Shown here in pieces: positions 42,813-52,083 of a DNA stretch of 64,000 nt. The stretch comes from Streptomyces sp. LUP47B. GTDB lineage: Bacteria > Actinomycetota > Actinomycetes > Streptomycetales > Streptomycetaceae. The notes below the pieces were generated by a model. That model was not told the DNA's origin, did not search any database, and worked only from the letters and a program-made list of their open reading frames with translations. How positions within the stretch are numbered: the stretch's first letter is position 1; each line of letters opens with the position of its first letter. The translations under genes were made by a program, and so were the position numbers. The stretch lies in the NCBI RefSeq assembly GCF_001746295.1, contig NZ_MJAH01000007.1:272792-336791 (forward strand). The letters run 5' to 3'.

Positions 42813-44239
42813 TGTGTTTCTCCCTTGCACCAGTTCTCGTAGGCGTCCCGCCAGGCCGGACCCAGCGGATACAGGCCGTCGACGCTTTCGCCCGCGGCGA
42901 CCTGCTCGGTGATGAAGCGCTCCTGCCGTTCCTGTTCGCGGCAGTCGGCGATCAGTTCCTCGGCGAGGTCGGGCGGTACGACGACCACGCCGTCGGCGTC
43001 GCCGACGATCAGGTCGCCGGGCTGAACCAGAGCCCCGCCGCAGGCGATGGGCACCCCGGTGTCCCAGGGAACGTGCCTGCGGCCGAGGACGGAGGGGTGG
43101 GCACCGGCCGCGTAGACGGGCAGGCCCAGGCCGGTGATGGCGGCGGCGTCGCGGACGGCGCCGTCGGTGACGACACCGGCCGCGCCCCGCCGGGCGGCTC
43201 TCAGCGCGAGAATGTCGCCGAGCGTGCCCGCGGTCGGGTCCCGCCGGGCATCCATCACCAGGACATGCCCGGGACGCAGCTCCTCGATCGCCCGCTTCTG
43301 GGCGTTCATGCCGGTGCCGTACCGCTTGAACAGGTCCTCACGGAGCGGCAGATAGCGCAGGGTGTGGGCCACGCCCACCATCGCCGTGGCGCTGACCGGC
43401 CGTACACCGTCGATCGACATGTGCGGCAGACCGCGCGAGCGCATCTGCGCGCTCAGCGTCGCCACGGCGACCGAGCGAAGTCCGTCGGCAAGGTCGTCGG
43501 CCAGCAGCGGCTTGGCCACGTACCCCGACCCGTAGGCCGATTCCTCCTCGGCCCGGTCGGTCCTGGGCTGCGCGCCCCACGGCTCCAGGTCGTGATCGGC
43601 GTCGGCAATCGGGTTGCGCAGCACTCCTGTGCTCAACCGGCCGTCGCCGACCTCGACTTCGACCACGTCGCCCGGTCCGACCACCGAGGCCCCGGCCGGG
43701 GTACCGGTGAGGATCACATCCCCGGGTTCCAGGGTGAGCAGCCTGGACAGGTCCGCGACCAGCTCCCCGAACGGGAACAGCAGCGTGTCGGTCGTGTCGT
43801 CCTGGACCAGCTCACCGTTGACCCAGGTCCGCAAACGCAGCGCGTCGGGGTCGAGTCCGGCGGCGTCCAGCAGCCGTGGCCCGATCGGGGTGAAGCCGTC
43901 CGCGCCTTTGGAGCGCAGGTTGGAGCCGCGGTCGGCGTACCGCAGGTCGTAGACGCCCGCGTCGTTGGCGGCGGTCACCCAGCGCACGTGGCGCCAGCCG
44001 TCCTCCGGGCGCACCCGGCGGGCGCGCGTACCGATGACCAGGGCGATCTCGCCTTCGAAGCCCAGGAGTCGGCAACCCCGCGGCCTGATGATCGCCTCCT
44101 GCGTGCCGGCCAGGGACGACGGCGGCTTAAGGAAATAGGAGGGGTGGGCGGGGGTCCGGCCGCGCTCCTCGGCGCGGCTGCGGAAGTTGAGGTGGACAGC
44201 GATGATCTTCGATGGGGGGTTCCCCAAGGGGTGCGACAC
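42809..44239 (-). CDS. Fusion of FAH-family isomerase/decarboxylase and RraA-like domain
   Basis: A 476-residue two-domain protein. Residues 1-215 are a fumarylacetoacetate-hydrolase fold like HpaG, with metal-site acids in FEGEIALVIG and NDAGVYDLRYADRG and the segment GDVILTGTPAG. Residues about 240-450 are RraA/HMG-aldolase-like, with DARRDPTAGTLGDILALRA, VTDGAVRDAAAI and GDADGVVVVPP. The first part should perform the decarboxylation/isomerisation after HpaE. The second part could be a metal-dependent aldolase for the final cleavage, or a regulatory domain. Its stop overlaps the DapA-like start. HpaG in other bacteria is usually a tandem FAH duplication, not this fusion. Confidence 0.87.
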   Translation of the reverse strand: MSHPLGNPPSKIIAVHLNFRSRAEERGRTPAHPSYFLKPPSSLAGTQEAIIRPRGCRLLGFEGEIALVIGTRARRVRPEDGWRHVRWVTAANDAGVYDLRYADRGSNLRSKGADGFTPIGPRLLDAAGLDPDALRLRTWVNGELVQDDTTDTLLFPFGELVADLSRLLTLEPGDVILTGTPAGASVVGPGDVVEVEVGDGRLSTGVLRNPIADADHDLEPWGAQPRTDRAEEESAYGSGYVAKPLLADDLADGLRSVAVATLSAQMRSRGLPHMSIDGVRPVSATAMVGVAHTLRYLPLREDLFKRYGTGMNAQKRAIEELRPGHVLVMDARRDPTAGTLGDILALRAARRGAAGVVTDGAVRDAAAITGLGLPVYAAGAHPSVLGRRHVPWDTGVPIACGGALVQPGDLIVGDADGVVVVPPDLAEELIADCREQERQERFITEQVAAGESVDGLYPLGPAWRDAYENWCKGETQ

Positions 44240-44248
44240 CGGGCTCCT

Positions 44249-45304
44249 TCAGCTGCCGGACGACTCGCCGTGACCGCGGACCCGCTCGCGCAGGGCGAGC
44301 AGTCCGTGCACCGCGTCGAGGGAGGGGGACGGGACACCGGTGCGGCGCGCGAGTTCGCGTACGGCACCGACGAGGGCGTCGAGTTCGAGGGGCCGGCCGC
44401 GGTTCGCGTCCTGCAGCATCGAGGTGCGGAACGCGCCGAGCTTGCGGGCGATGTCGAGCCGGTCGTCGGCCGTCATGGCGCTCTCGATGCCGAGAGCGGC
44501 ACCGACGGCCGCCGTCTCGTCGAACATGGCGGCACACACCTGCCGTACGTCCGGGTCGTCGAGGATGTCCAGGACGGTGGCGCCGGTGAGCGCGCTGACG
44601 GGGTTGAGGTTGACGTTGCCCAGGAGCTTCTCCCAGACGTCCCGGCGGATGTCGGTGCTGGGTTCGGGGCGGACGGGGCCCCTGGAGAGGGCTTCGGCGC
44701 ATTGCGTGACGCGCTGGGAGATGCCGCCCAGCGGATCACCGATGATCAGACGGGAACCGCTGACAAGTGTGACCCGGCCCGGTCCGTCGACCGCGCTGCT
44801 GAAGTGCGCCACTCCGTGCATGACCCGCTCGGCGGGCAGGAACCGCAGCAGTTGCCCGTCGGGGTCGACCGATCTCAGCACGGGATCCTGTCCGGTGTGC
44901 TCGGCGGTGGACGGCAACCACCAGGGCACTCCGTTGGCCACGACCAGCACGTCCGAGCCGTGCTCGACCCAGGTACGGATACTGCGGGCGGCCGGAAGCA
45001 GGTACTGGCTCTTGACGCAGACGACGGCCAGGTCCGGAACGGGGAGCCGAGCGGCGTCGTGCGCGGTGGGGAAGTGGTGACGGACCTCGGCTCCCGTTGA
45101 CGGGCCGTCTGCCGTCTCCCCGCCGCGCAGCAGGAGTCCTTGCACGGCGATCGCGTCGAGGTGCGGGCCCGGCCGTCCGAGCAGAGAGACCTCGACGCCC
45201 GAGGCGGTGAACGCCCCGGCGAGGGTGGCGCCGACGGCGCCCGGGCCCACGACGGTGATCCTCGGTGGCCGGCCGCTCGGCGGAGATGCGGGTGGATGCG
45301 ACAA
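44249..45304 (-). CDS. Ketopantoate reductase-family dehydrogenase
   Basis: A 351-residue NADP-dependent 2-oxoacid reductase of the ApbA/PanE type. The cofactor motif VVGPGAVGATLAG is near residue 18 and VVCVKSQYLLPAA near 93. The catalytic-helix Lys is in KLLGNVNLNPVSALTG (about 234). The TTG start is supported by AAAGGAGG ten bases upstream. It is first gene of the leftward hpa operon, 9 bp before the FAH-RraA fusion, so a catabolic 2-oxoacid is more likely the substrate than ketopantoate. Confidence 0.87.
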   Translation of the reverse strand: MSHPPASPPSGRPPRITVVGPGAVGATLAGAFTASGVEVSLLGRPGPHLDAIAVQGLLLRGGETADGPSTGAEVRHHFPTAHDAARLPVPDLAVVCVKSQYLLPAARSIRTWVEHGSDVLVVANGVPWWLPSTAEHTGQDPVLRSVDPDGQLLRFLPAERVMHGVAHFSSAVDGPGRVTLVSGSRLIIGDPLGGISQRVTQCAEALSRGPVRPEPSTDIRRDVWEKLLGNVNLNPVSALTGATVLDILDDPDVRQVCAAMFDETAAVGAALGIESAMTADDRLDIARKLGAFRTSMLQDANRGRPLELDALVGAVRELARRTGVPSPSLDAVHGLLALRERVRGHGESSGS

Positions 45305-45388
45305 CGCCGTCGCACCTCCTTTTCGGGTGTGGTCGTGGGCTGGTGTGACCGTTCGCAGCGAGCATGCGCCGCCTCACCGCCCGCAACA

Positions 45389-45436
45389 ATGTCGGTGCCT
45401 CCACTCACAGACGTTGCGTGATGTAGATTCCGACAT
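45389..45436. promoter_or_regulatory. PucR half-sites in divergent hpa / pucR promoter
   Basis: ATGTCGG (45389-45395) and CCGACAT (45430-45436) are exact inverted half-sites, 41 bp centre to centre, close to four helical turns. They lie 22-69 bp before the PucR start. A third CCGACAT occurs at 47124 ahead of the class II aldolase gene. Confidence 0.5.
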
Positions 45437-45457
45437 CCCTTTGAAACGGAGGCCGGC

Positions 45458-47083
45458 ATGACCGCGATGCCCCTCGAGCAGCTCGTCGAGGCCCTGCGAG
45501 GCGGTGTCATCACCCTGCTGTCCGACGGCGCCGCGGCTGAGTGGCGCGTCACCGGCGCCGAGTTGCTGGACCACCCGGAGGCGCTTGCGACCACCGCGCC
45601 CGGACACCTGTTGCTCGGGGTCGGCCTGGACGTCGCCGATCGCGAGGCGTTGGGTGCCGCGTTTCGGACGGCGGCGGACCGGTCCTGCGCACTCGCCGTC
45701 AAGTGCCCCACTCCCCCGCCACCGGAGGTGTCGGCGCAGGTCGCCACGACCCGCGTCCCCGTCCTGGCCGTCGCTCCGCGGGTGCCGTGGACGCGGGTGC
45801 AGCGCCTGGTCACGACGATCCTGGCCGCGCGCCGGGCGGTCGCGGAACCGGGCGGCGGCGGGACCACGGGCGGCGACCTGTTCTCCCTGGCCAACGCGGT
45901 CGCCGGAATCGTCGGCGGCGCAGTCGCGATCATGGACACCCAGCAGGTGGTGGTCGCCTACTCGAACCTGCCCGACCAGCCCATCGACGAGACCCGGCGG
46001 CGCGGGATCCTGGGCAGGCGGGTGCCCGAGGACGCGCTCGCCGATCACCTGAACCGGGAGGTGTGGGTGAGCGACACGGTCGTACGCCAGCACCGGCCCG
46101 GCGATCTGCCGCGCACGGCCGTGGTCATCAGGGCGGGCGAGGACGTACTCGGCTCCCTCTGGGTCGCGTTCCCCGACGAGGCCGCGGCCGCCGACTGCGG
46201 GCCCACCTTGCAGGAGGCGGCCCGGGTCGCGGCACTGCACATGCTGGCGCTGCGCCGTCAGGTCGACGCCGAGCAGGAGAGCCGCGACCTCGGCCTGCGC
46301 CACGCGCTGGAGGGCCGGTCGGGGCAGGGCGACCCGCCCGGTGGTGTCCGCCTTCCCGCCGTGCTGGTCGGGCTGGCCGAGGCGGTACAGGAGCGCGACG
46401 GCGAGGAGTCATGGGAAGCCGGCACCGCGGCCCGCCGCCGCGCAGCTCTGCTTCGGGCGCTGGACCTGGCCGTCCTCGACGGGCGCTCCCTCGGGTACGA
46501 ACCGGCGGCAGCCCTGCTCGGGGACCGCGTCTACGTGCTGCTGCCGGCCGCAGGTTCCGGCTCCGTGTCCACCGGTGTCCTGCTGGACCACCTCCTGGAC
46601 CGGGCCCGGCACAGCTTGCACCGGTCGTTCACGGCGGTCGACTCCCCCACGGTCGCAACGGCTTCCGCCCTGCTCGCGGCCCGCCGCGACATCGACGCCG
46701 CGCTCGACCACCTCCGGGAGCGACGGGCCGGACCTGGCGCGTACCACGCCGAGGACCTGCGCCCGGAGCTGGTGCTGCGGCGGCTCGTCGGCGCCGTACG
46801 CGAGGACGCCGAACTGCGCACCGGCATCGCGGAACGCCTGCGGGCACACGACGCCGAACACGGCACCGACTACTGCGCCACGCTGCTCACCTATCTGCGG
46901 CATTTCGGCGATGTCGCCGCGGCCAGTGGCGAGTTGCACATTCACCAGAACACGTTGCGGCTGCGGTTGCGCCGGGCCGAGGAACTCTTCGACGTAGCGC
47001 TCGCCGATCCGACAAGGCGCCTTCTGCTGACGCTGGAACTGACGGCCCTGACCGGCCTGTCGGAGCCACCGACGAGGGGCTGA
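45458..47083 (+). CDS. PucR/CdaR-family transcriptional regulator
   Basis: A 541-residue regulator. The N-terminal PucR-type ligand domain includes VPVLAVAPRVPWTRVQRLVT, followed by a GAF-like middle (LANAVAGIVGGAVAIMDTQQ). The C-terminal helix-turn-helix DVAAASGELHIHQNTLRLRL (about 491-510) is the PucR_2 DNA-binding pattern. It is divergent from the hpa operon and upstream of the aldolase/transporter genes. It is likely an activator of both, responding to an aromatic acid. Confidence 0.9.
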   Translation: MTAMPLEQLVEALRGGVITLLSDGAAAEWRVTGAELLDHPEALATTAPGHLLLGVGLDVADREALGAAFRTAADRSCALAVKCPTPPPPEVSAQVATTRVPVLAVAPRVPWTRVQRLVTTILAARRAVAEPGGGGTTGGDLFSLANAVAGIVGGAVAIMDTQQVVVAYSNLPDQPIDETRRRGILGRRVPEDALADHLNREVWVSDTVVRQHRPGDLPRTAVVIRAGEDVLGSLWVAFPDEAAAADCGPTLQEAARVAALHMLALRRQVDAEQESRDLGLRHALEGRSGQGDPPGGVRLPAVLVGLAEAVQERDGEESWEAGTAARRRAALLRALDLAVLDGRSLGYEPAAALLGDRVYVLLPAAGSGSVSTGVLLDHLLDRARHSLHRSFTAVDSPTVATASALLAARRDIDAALDHLRERRAGPGAYHAEDLRPELVLRRLVGAVREDAELRTGIAERLRAHDAEHGTDYCATLLTYLRHFGDVAAASGELHIHQNTLRLRLRRAEELFDVALADPTRRLLLTLELTALTGLSEPPTRG

Positions 47084-47123
47084 TGTCATATCCGCCACCG
47101 CTCCACCGGATTCACTGTCGAAC

Positions 47124-47130
47124 CCGACAT
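47124..47130 (+). promoter_or_regulatory. Third PucR-like half-site
   Basis: CCGACAT in the 139-bp gap between pucR and the class II aldolase gene. With the next three bases it reads CCGACATTGG, matching the reverse of the first half-site (CCGACATTGT) better than the second. Short motif, so low confidence. Confidence 0.3.
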
Positions 47131-47222
47131 TGGCTCGCGAGCGGTCGCGCACCCATGCTCCTGCACACCGAGGCCGTCGCCCGATACCGGCGATGCCCAC
47201 GCAGCAATCAAGGAGCACGGCA

Positions 47223-48002
47223 GTGACCGTTCTGGACACCCCGACGAGCACGGCGAAACCGGCGTACATGAGTGATGCGGAGTGGCGGGCGCGGCTCGAA
47301 CTCGCCGCCTGTTACCGCGTCTTCCACCACCTCGGTTGGGTGGAGATGGTCTTCAACCACATCACCGTCCGGGTGCCCGGCGAGGAGGGACACCTCCTGA
47401 TCAACCCGTTCGGCCTGATGTACGACGAGGTGACCGCCTCGAACCTGGTGAAGATCGACCTCGACGGCAACGTCCTGTCGGACTCGGACTGGCCCGTCAA
47501 CGAGGCGGGGCTGCTGATCCACTCGGTGATCCACGCCAACCGGCCCGACGCGCACTGCATCATGCACACCCACACCACCGCCGGCACCGGAGTCGCCTGT
47601 CTGCGCGGTGGGCTGGACCCGGACAACTTCTACGCCGCCCAACTGCACGACATGGTCGCCTACCACGACTTCGAGGGCATCACCGTCGACCCGGAGGAGA
47701 AGCCACGGCTGGTGGCCGACCTCGGCGACCGCGGCCTGATGATCCTGCGCAACCACGGCCTGCTGTCGGTGGGACCGACCGTCCCCGCCGCCTTCGCCGC
47801 CCTGTGGACTCTGCAACGGGCCTGTGAGATCCAGCTCGCCGCCCAGCAGTCCGGGCAGCCGCTGACCCCGGTGAGCCGGGAGGCGGCAGAGCGCTCGACC
47901 AAGGAGTCCTTCCAGATGGGCGACCGTACGGAGGCGGGCAGGACCCTGTTCGACGCACTGCGCCGCAGGATCGACCGCGTCGCCCCCGACTACGCCGTCT
48001 GA
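47223..48002 (+). CDS. Class II aldolase/adducin-family protein
   Basis: A 259-residue zinc aldolase-fold protein related to fuculose-phosphate aldolase. Metal ligands are visible in HCIMHTHTTAG (two His) and LRNHGLLSVG (His), and FNHITVRVPGEEGHLLINPFG is the N-terminal signature. GTG start after AAGGAG. Members of this branch include decarboxylases and aldolases in aromatic catabolism. Its place between pucR and a transporter suggests a substrate-side reaction in the same pathway, perhaps decarboxylation or retro-aldol cleavage; this is inference. Confidence 0.84.
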   Translation: MTVLDTPTSTAKPAYMSDAEWRARLELAACYRVFHHLGWVEMVFNHITVRVPGEEGHLLINPFGLMYDEVTASNLVKIDLDGNVLSDSDWPVNEAGLLIHSVIHANRPDAHCIMHTHTTAGTGVACLRGGLDPDNFYAAQLHDMVAYHDFEGITVDPEEKPRLVADLGDRGLMILRNHGLLSVGPTVPAAFAALWTLQRACEIQLAAQQSGQPLTPVSREAAERSTKESFQMGDRTEAGRTLFDALRRRIDRVAPDYAV

Positions 48003-48093
48003 CGCCCCTGCCGGTGACACGCCTACCGCACCACGCCGTCTGACACCTCCCGCTCCCCGGGCCAACGACGACCCGACGACGATCGGACTTCCC

Positions 48094-49434
48094 ATGTCCC
48101 CATCCGCTCAGACATCCGGCAACCGGAGTCAGCACCGCACGGTCGCGCTCGCCGCCATGGCGGGCACCACCATCGAGTGGTACGACTTCTTCATCTACGC
48201 CCTGTGCACCGGACTGGTGTTCGGCAGCGAGTTCTTCGACGGGCTCGGCGAGGACTCGCTGGTCATCTCCTTCGCGACCATCGGCATCAGCTTCTTCTTC
48301 CGGCCGGTCGGAGCAGCACTCGCCGGCCACCTCGGTGACCGGCTCGGCCGCCGCGCGATGCTGATCGCCACCCTGTTGCTCATGGGCGTCTCCACCACCC
48401 TGATCGGCCTGGTGCCGTCGTCCGCCTCCATCGGCATGAGCGCCCCGGTCATCCTGGTCCTCCTGCGCATCCTTCAGGGCCTGTCCGCCGGCGGCGAGTG
48501 GGGCGGCGCCGCGCTGATCTCCGTGGAGCACGCACCGCCGGGACAGCGTGGAAGGTTCGGCTCCTACCCCCAGCTCGGCGCACCGCTCGGCCTGCTGCTG
48601 GCCAACGGCGCCCTGGCGGCCGTCACCGCGCTCACCACGGATGACCAGTTCCTCGCCTGGGGCTGGCGCATCCCCTTCCTGCTCAGCGTCGTCCTCGTCG
48701 CCGCCGGGTTCGTCATCCGCCGCAAGGTCGAGGAAAGCCCCGTCTACCGGGAGCTGAAGGAGTCCGGGAACCGGTCGCGTGCCCCGCTCGCCCTGCTGTT
48801 CAAGCAACACTGGCCGCTCGTCGTGGCCGGTGCCCTGCTCTTCGCCGCGAACAACGCCGTCGGCTACATGACCACCGGCGGCTACGTCCAGAGCTACTCC
48901 GTGAACCACCTGGGCATGGACCCGACGCTGATCCTCATCTGCGTCATGGTCGCCGCGGTCGGCTGGCTGGCCAGCACCCTCGCGGGCGGCCGGTTGTCCG
49001 ACCGGTTCGGCCGCCTCCGTGTCTACCGCATCGGCTTCGTCATCCAACTCGCCTGGATGTTCCCGTTCTTCGCCCTGCTCAACACGGCGAATACCGGCCT
49101 CGTCGTGCTGGCGCTGCTCCTGTACAGCATCGGCTTGGGGCTCACCTACGGTCCGCAGGCCGCACTGTTCGCCGAGCTGTACCCGACCGCCGTCCGGTAC
49201 AGCGGTGCGGCCCTGTCGTACGCCATCGGAGCCGTCCTCGGCGGCGCCTTCGCCCCCATGATCGCCGAAGCCCTGCAGTCCGGCACCGGCACCGTGTACT
49301 CCGTCGCCGTCTACCTCGCGGGCGTGACGGTGATCGGGCTCGCCGTCACCTTCGTCCTCAAGGAGCGCCAGGACGTACCGCTCAGCGAGGCCGAGGCCGG
49401 CGAGAAGGACGAGCAGACGGTCGTGACCGCCTGA
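48094..49434 (+). CDS. MHS-family (citrate/shikimate-type) MFS transporter
   Basis: A 446-residue twelve-helix metabolite:proton symporter. The family signature GTTIEWYDFFIYA is in helix 1, and AALAGHLGDRLGRRAMLI is the loop after helix 2. RILQGLSAGGEWGGAALIS forms helix 4 and LTYGPQAALFAELYPTAVRYSGAA lies near helix 10. This family carries organic and aromatic acids such as shikimate or protocatechuate. It follows the class II aldolase gene by 91 bp. Uptake of the hydroxyphenylacetate-type growth substrate is the natural guess. Confidence 0.92.
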   Translation: MSPSAQTSGNRSQHRTVALAAMAGTTIEWYDFFIYALCTGLVFGSEFFDGLGEDSLVISFATIGISFFFRPVGAALAGHLGDRLGRRAMLIATLLLMGVSTTLIGLVPSSASIGMSAPVILVLLRILQGLSAGGEWGGAALISVEHAPPGQRGRFGSYPQLGAPLGLLLANGALAAVTALTTDDQFLAWGWRIPFLLSVVLVAAGFVIRRKVEESPVYRELKESGNRSRAPLALLFKQHWPLVVAGALLFAANNAVGYMTTGGYVQSYSVNHLGMDPTLILICVMVAAVGWLASTLAGGRLSDRFGRLRVYRIGFVIQLAWMFPFFALLNTANTGLVVLALLLYSIGLGLTYGPQAALFAELYPTAVRYSGAALSYAIGAVLGGAFAPMIAEALQSGTGTVYSVAVYLAGVTVIGLAVTFVLKERQDVPLSEAEAGEKDEQTVVTA

Positions 49435-49496
49435 GCGACGACAGACCGGCCGATGCAGCCCAACGCCCCGCCCCCCACACATCGAGGAGCTCACGC

Positions 49497-50573
49497 ATGA
49501 CCGAGCCGCACACCGCCCCCATCCGCCAGGCATCCCCCGAAGCCCACCCCCACGGAGCCCTGACGCGCCGCCGCCTGTGGCAGCTCGGCGCCACCGCGGC
49601 ACTCGGCGCCGGCGCAGCGTCGCTGCTTCCCGGGCGTGCCTCCGCCCAGACCTCGGCGTCCGCGGCCCCCACCGCGCAGGACTACTTCGACCGCGCAACC
49701 GAACTGGCCGGCGACAACCCGGTCCTCAAGAGCATCGTCAGCGCGCTCACCGCCGGCTACACCCCGCCGAGGCCCGCAGCTCCCGCGCCGCTGCGGATCT
49801 TCGACAACGTCGCCGTCCTCAGCGTTGGTTTCGTGTCGGCCACGGCGATCCTCACCCCACGCGGCATCATCCTCATCGACGCCCTCGACAACCCGGACGA
49901 GGCGGAGCGGTACATCGTCTCCGGACTGCGCAGCCTGGGGGCCGACCCTTCGACGATCAAGTACGTCGTGGTCACCCACGGCCACGGCGACCACTTCGGC
50001 GGCGCCCAGTACCTGGCCGACCGGTACGGAGCCCGGGTCATGATGGCCCCGGCCGACTGGGACCTCCTCGCCTCCACGTCCCCGGCCAACGCACCCACCC
50101 GCGACCTGGACATCGCCGACGGCCAGAAGCTGACGCTGGGCGGTACCACCGTGACGCTCCACCACACGCCGGGACACACACCCGGCACCGTCTCGCCGGT
50201 CTTCCCGGCCCGTTGGCGGGGCCGCACCCACGCGGCGATGCTGTGGGGCGGGACCAACCCGCCCGCCGCCACCGCGGGCAAGGAGACGTACCTCTCCTCC
50301 GCCCTCACCTTCGCTTCCCGGACGAGGCGGGTCGGCGTCGACGTCGAACTGAGCAACCACGGCTTCGCCGACTACGGCCTCGAGCGCATGGAGGAGCTGC
50401 GCAGCGCGCCGAACGGTCGCGAGAACCCGTTCATCGTGGGCACCTCGACAGCACAGCGCTTCATGAAGATCGTGGAGACCATGCTGCGCGGCCGCATCGC
50501 CCAGGATCAGGAGGCCACCACGACTGCGACGACGATGGCGGCCACGAGCGCCCCCGCGGAAGGCTGCTGCTGA
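49497..50573 (+). CDS. Tat-exported MBL-fold hydrolase
   Basis: A 358-residue metallo-beta-lactamase-fold protein with a twin-arginine signal (TRRRLWQLGATAALGAGAAS, cleavage probably after the Ala-rich RASA near residue 51). The complete metal motif THGHGDHFGG is near residue 162, with later His in HHTPGHTPG and a His in SNHGFADYG. The C-terminus ends in two cysteines. It acts outside the membrane. It follows the MHS transporter by 62 bp and may act on the external substrate, for example opening an ester or lactone. Reaction unknown. Confidence 0.88.
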   Translation: MTEPHTAPIRQASPEAHPHGALTRRRLWQLGATAALGAGAASLLPGRASAQTSASAAPTAQDYFDRATELAGDNPVLKSIVSALTAGYTPPRPAAPAPLRIFDNVAVLSVGFVSATAILTPRGIILIDALDNPDEAERYIVSGLRSLGADPSTIKYVVVTHGHGDHFGGAQYLADRYGARVMMAPADWDLLASTSPANAPTRDLDIADGQKLTLGGTTVTLHHTPGHTPGTVSPVFPARWRGRTHAAMLWGGTNPPAATAGKETYLSSALTFASRTRRVGVDVELSNHGFADYGLERMEELRSAPNGRENPFIVGTSTAQRFMKIVETMLRGRIAQDQEATTTATTMAATSAPAEGCC

Positions 50574-50589
50574 GGTTCGCGACAGCACG

Positions 50590-50622
50590 ACGGTCACCGA
50601 CTGCCCGCGCAGCGGTGACCGT
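50590..50622 (+). terminator. Hairpin after MBL gene
   Basis: 10-bp perfect arms ACGGTCACCG and CGGTGACCGT around a 13-nt loop, 17 bp after the MBL-protein stop. No T run. Confidence 0.6.
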
Positions 50623-50886
50623 GGACCGCTGACAGAGGACGAGGCAGTTGCCGCGGGTGAGCCTCGACGACGGCCGAGTTCAACCGACACCGACAGGTGA
50701 GACGGACGCAGTGGCCGATGTTCGGGCTGGCATCGATCCAGCCGTAGTCCTTCTGACCGCCGCACTGCGCCGGACGACCAACTGCGGAGACCTGCCCTCG
50801 GGGCGGTGGAGGTGAGCCGGGCAGCAGGAGACACACCTCGCCGGTCCGCCTGCTCCTGTGGCCCGCGACGGGTGGCCGCAACTGCC

Positions 50887-50918
50887 TTGCCTTTGACGCG
50901 CACGTCAGGGGCTAGCGT
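50887..50918 (+). promoter_or_regulatory. MerR-type promoter with dyad in long spacer
   Basis: -35-like TTGCCT (50887) and -10-like TAGCGT (50913) are 20 bp apart, the long spacing of MerR-controlled promoters. The spacer holds TGACG...CGTCA inside a wider dyad. It precedes the oxidoreductase at 50991 and the MerR gene behind it. Confidence 0.6.
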
Positions 50919-50990
50919 CTGCGCACCGCAGCCGGACCGGTTCGGCTGCGGTGCCCGCGCTCACCCTCCGACCCGTCCAGGAGCCCCGAC

Positions 50991-52025
50991 ATGGCCGCTG
51001 TCCTGCCCTCCACGACCCGCGAGATTCTGCTGGCCGACATCCCCGACGGGCTGCCCGGGCCCGAGCACCTCACGGTCGCGCGGAAGCCGGTCCCGGTCCC
51101 CGGTCCGGGACAAGTCGTGGTCCGCAACCGGTACTTCCTTGTGTTCCCCGGGCTGCGAACTCTGATCGGCGGCCAGGCCGACGGCGTACCGCTGCCCCGC
51201 ATCCACGCCGGTGACGCGCTGTTCGGTCCCGCTGTCGGTGAGGTCGTCGCGGCCGGGCCCGGCGGTCCGCTGCGCCTCGGGGACACCGTCATGCACATGC
51301 TCGGTTGGCGCGAGCATGCGCTGCTGCCGGCGGCCGACTGCACTCCACTGGCCGATGCCCTGCCCGACCCGGTGGCCCACCTGTCGTCCGGGTCGGCGGC
51401 TTACGGAGCACTGACCCGGCTCGCTGAAGTCCGCCCCGGCGACACCGTGTTCGTCACGGGCGCTGCGGGAGCCGTGGGAACGCTGGCGGGTCCCGTCGCG
51501 CGTCTGCTGGGGGCCACGAGGGTCATCGGGAGCACTCGTTCGCCGGGCAAGGCCGAGCGGCTGGGGGCCGAACTGGGCTACGACGCGGTCGTGGTGCCGG
51601 GATCCACGCCGATCGACCGGCAACTGGCCGCAGCGGCGCCGGACGGCATCGACGTACTGCTGGACACGGTCGGCGGTGAGCAGCTGGCGGCGGCGGTTCG
51701 CGCCGCGCGCCGGGGTGCCCGTTTCGCGCTGGTCGGCGCGCTGGCAGGACAGTTGTCGCCCCACCGGGACGGTGGCAGCGCACCCGCGGAGATCGACACC
51801 TTCCGGCTCGTCAACCAAAGCATCTCGCTGCACGGCTACAGCGGCGCGGACCATCCGGAGGTGACGGTGGAATGGACCAAGCGCTTCGGAGAATGGCTGC
51901 GGTCCGGCGAGATCACCTTCCCGCATGTACGGATCCCGGGCATGGATCGCGCGCCTCGGGCGTTGGAGGAACTGTTCGAGGGGCGGCACTTCGGGACCGT
52001 GGTCGTGGAGTTGCCGACAGGATGA
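50991..52025 (+). CDS. MDR-family NADP-dependent oxidoreductase
   Basis: A 344-residue zinc-free medium-chain reductase of the CurA/leukotriene B4 dehydrogenase type, reducing the C=C bond of enones or enals with NADPH. The N-terminal PLPRIHAGDALFGPAVGEVV precedes the Rossmann segment VFVTGAAGAVGTLAGPVA and IGSTRSPGKAERL. DVLLDTVGGEQL follows. A MerR gene follows 58 bp downstream in the same direction and the promoter has MerR architecture, so it is probably induced by reactive electrophiles. Confidence 0.9.
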   Translation: MAAVLPSTTREILLADIPDGLPGPEHLTVARKPVPVPGPGQVVVRNRYFLVFPGLRTLIGGQADGVPLPRIHAGDALFGPAVGEVVAAGPGGPLRLGDTVMHMLGWREHALLPAADCTPLADALPDPVAHLSSGSAAYGALTRLAEVRPGDTVFVTGAAGAVGTLAGPVARLLGATRVIGSTRSPGKAERLGAELGYDAVVVPGSTPIDRQLAAAAPDGIDVLLDTVGGEQLAAAVRAARRGARFALVGALAGQLSPHRDGGSAPAEIDTFRLVNQSISLHGYSGADHPEVTVEWTKRFGEWLRSGEITFPHVRIPGMDRAPRALEELFEGRHFGTVVVELPTG

Positions 52026-52083
52026 AGCGTCGTCACGCTCGGCTCGCGGCGACGGAGGCTGCGGCTGAGGCGTGAGGTCGGAC

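Larger units (their letters stand above)
50574..50990. other. 417-bp intergenic region
   Basis: Begins with a terminator (50590) and ends with the MerR-type promoter (50887). Between them a minus-strand frame contains QCGGQKDYGWIDASPNIGHC, cysteine-rich and unlike its surroundings. It has no good start or homologue that I recognise and may be a gene remnant. Confidence 0.4.

Noticed and set aside
50594-50881. Cysteine-rich minus-strand frame in the 50.6-50.9 kb gap
   Set aside because: It lacks a ribosome-binding site and codon bias and overlaps the MBL terminator. It may be a remnant, but I cannot name a family.
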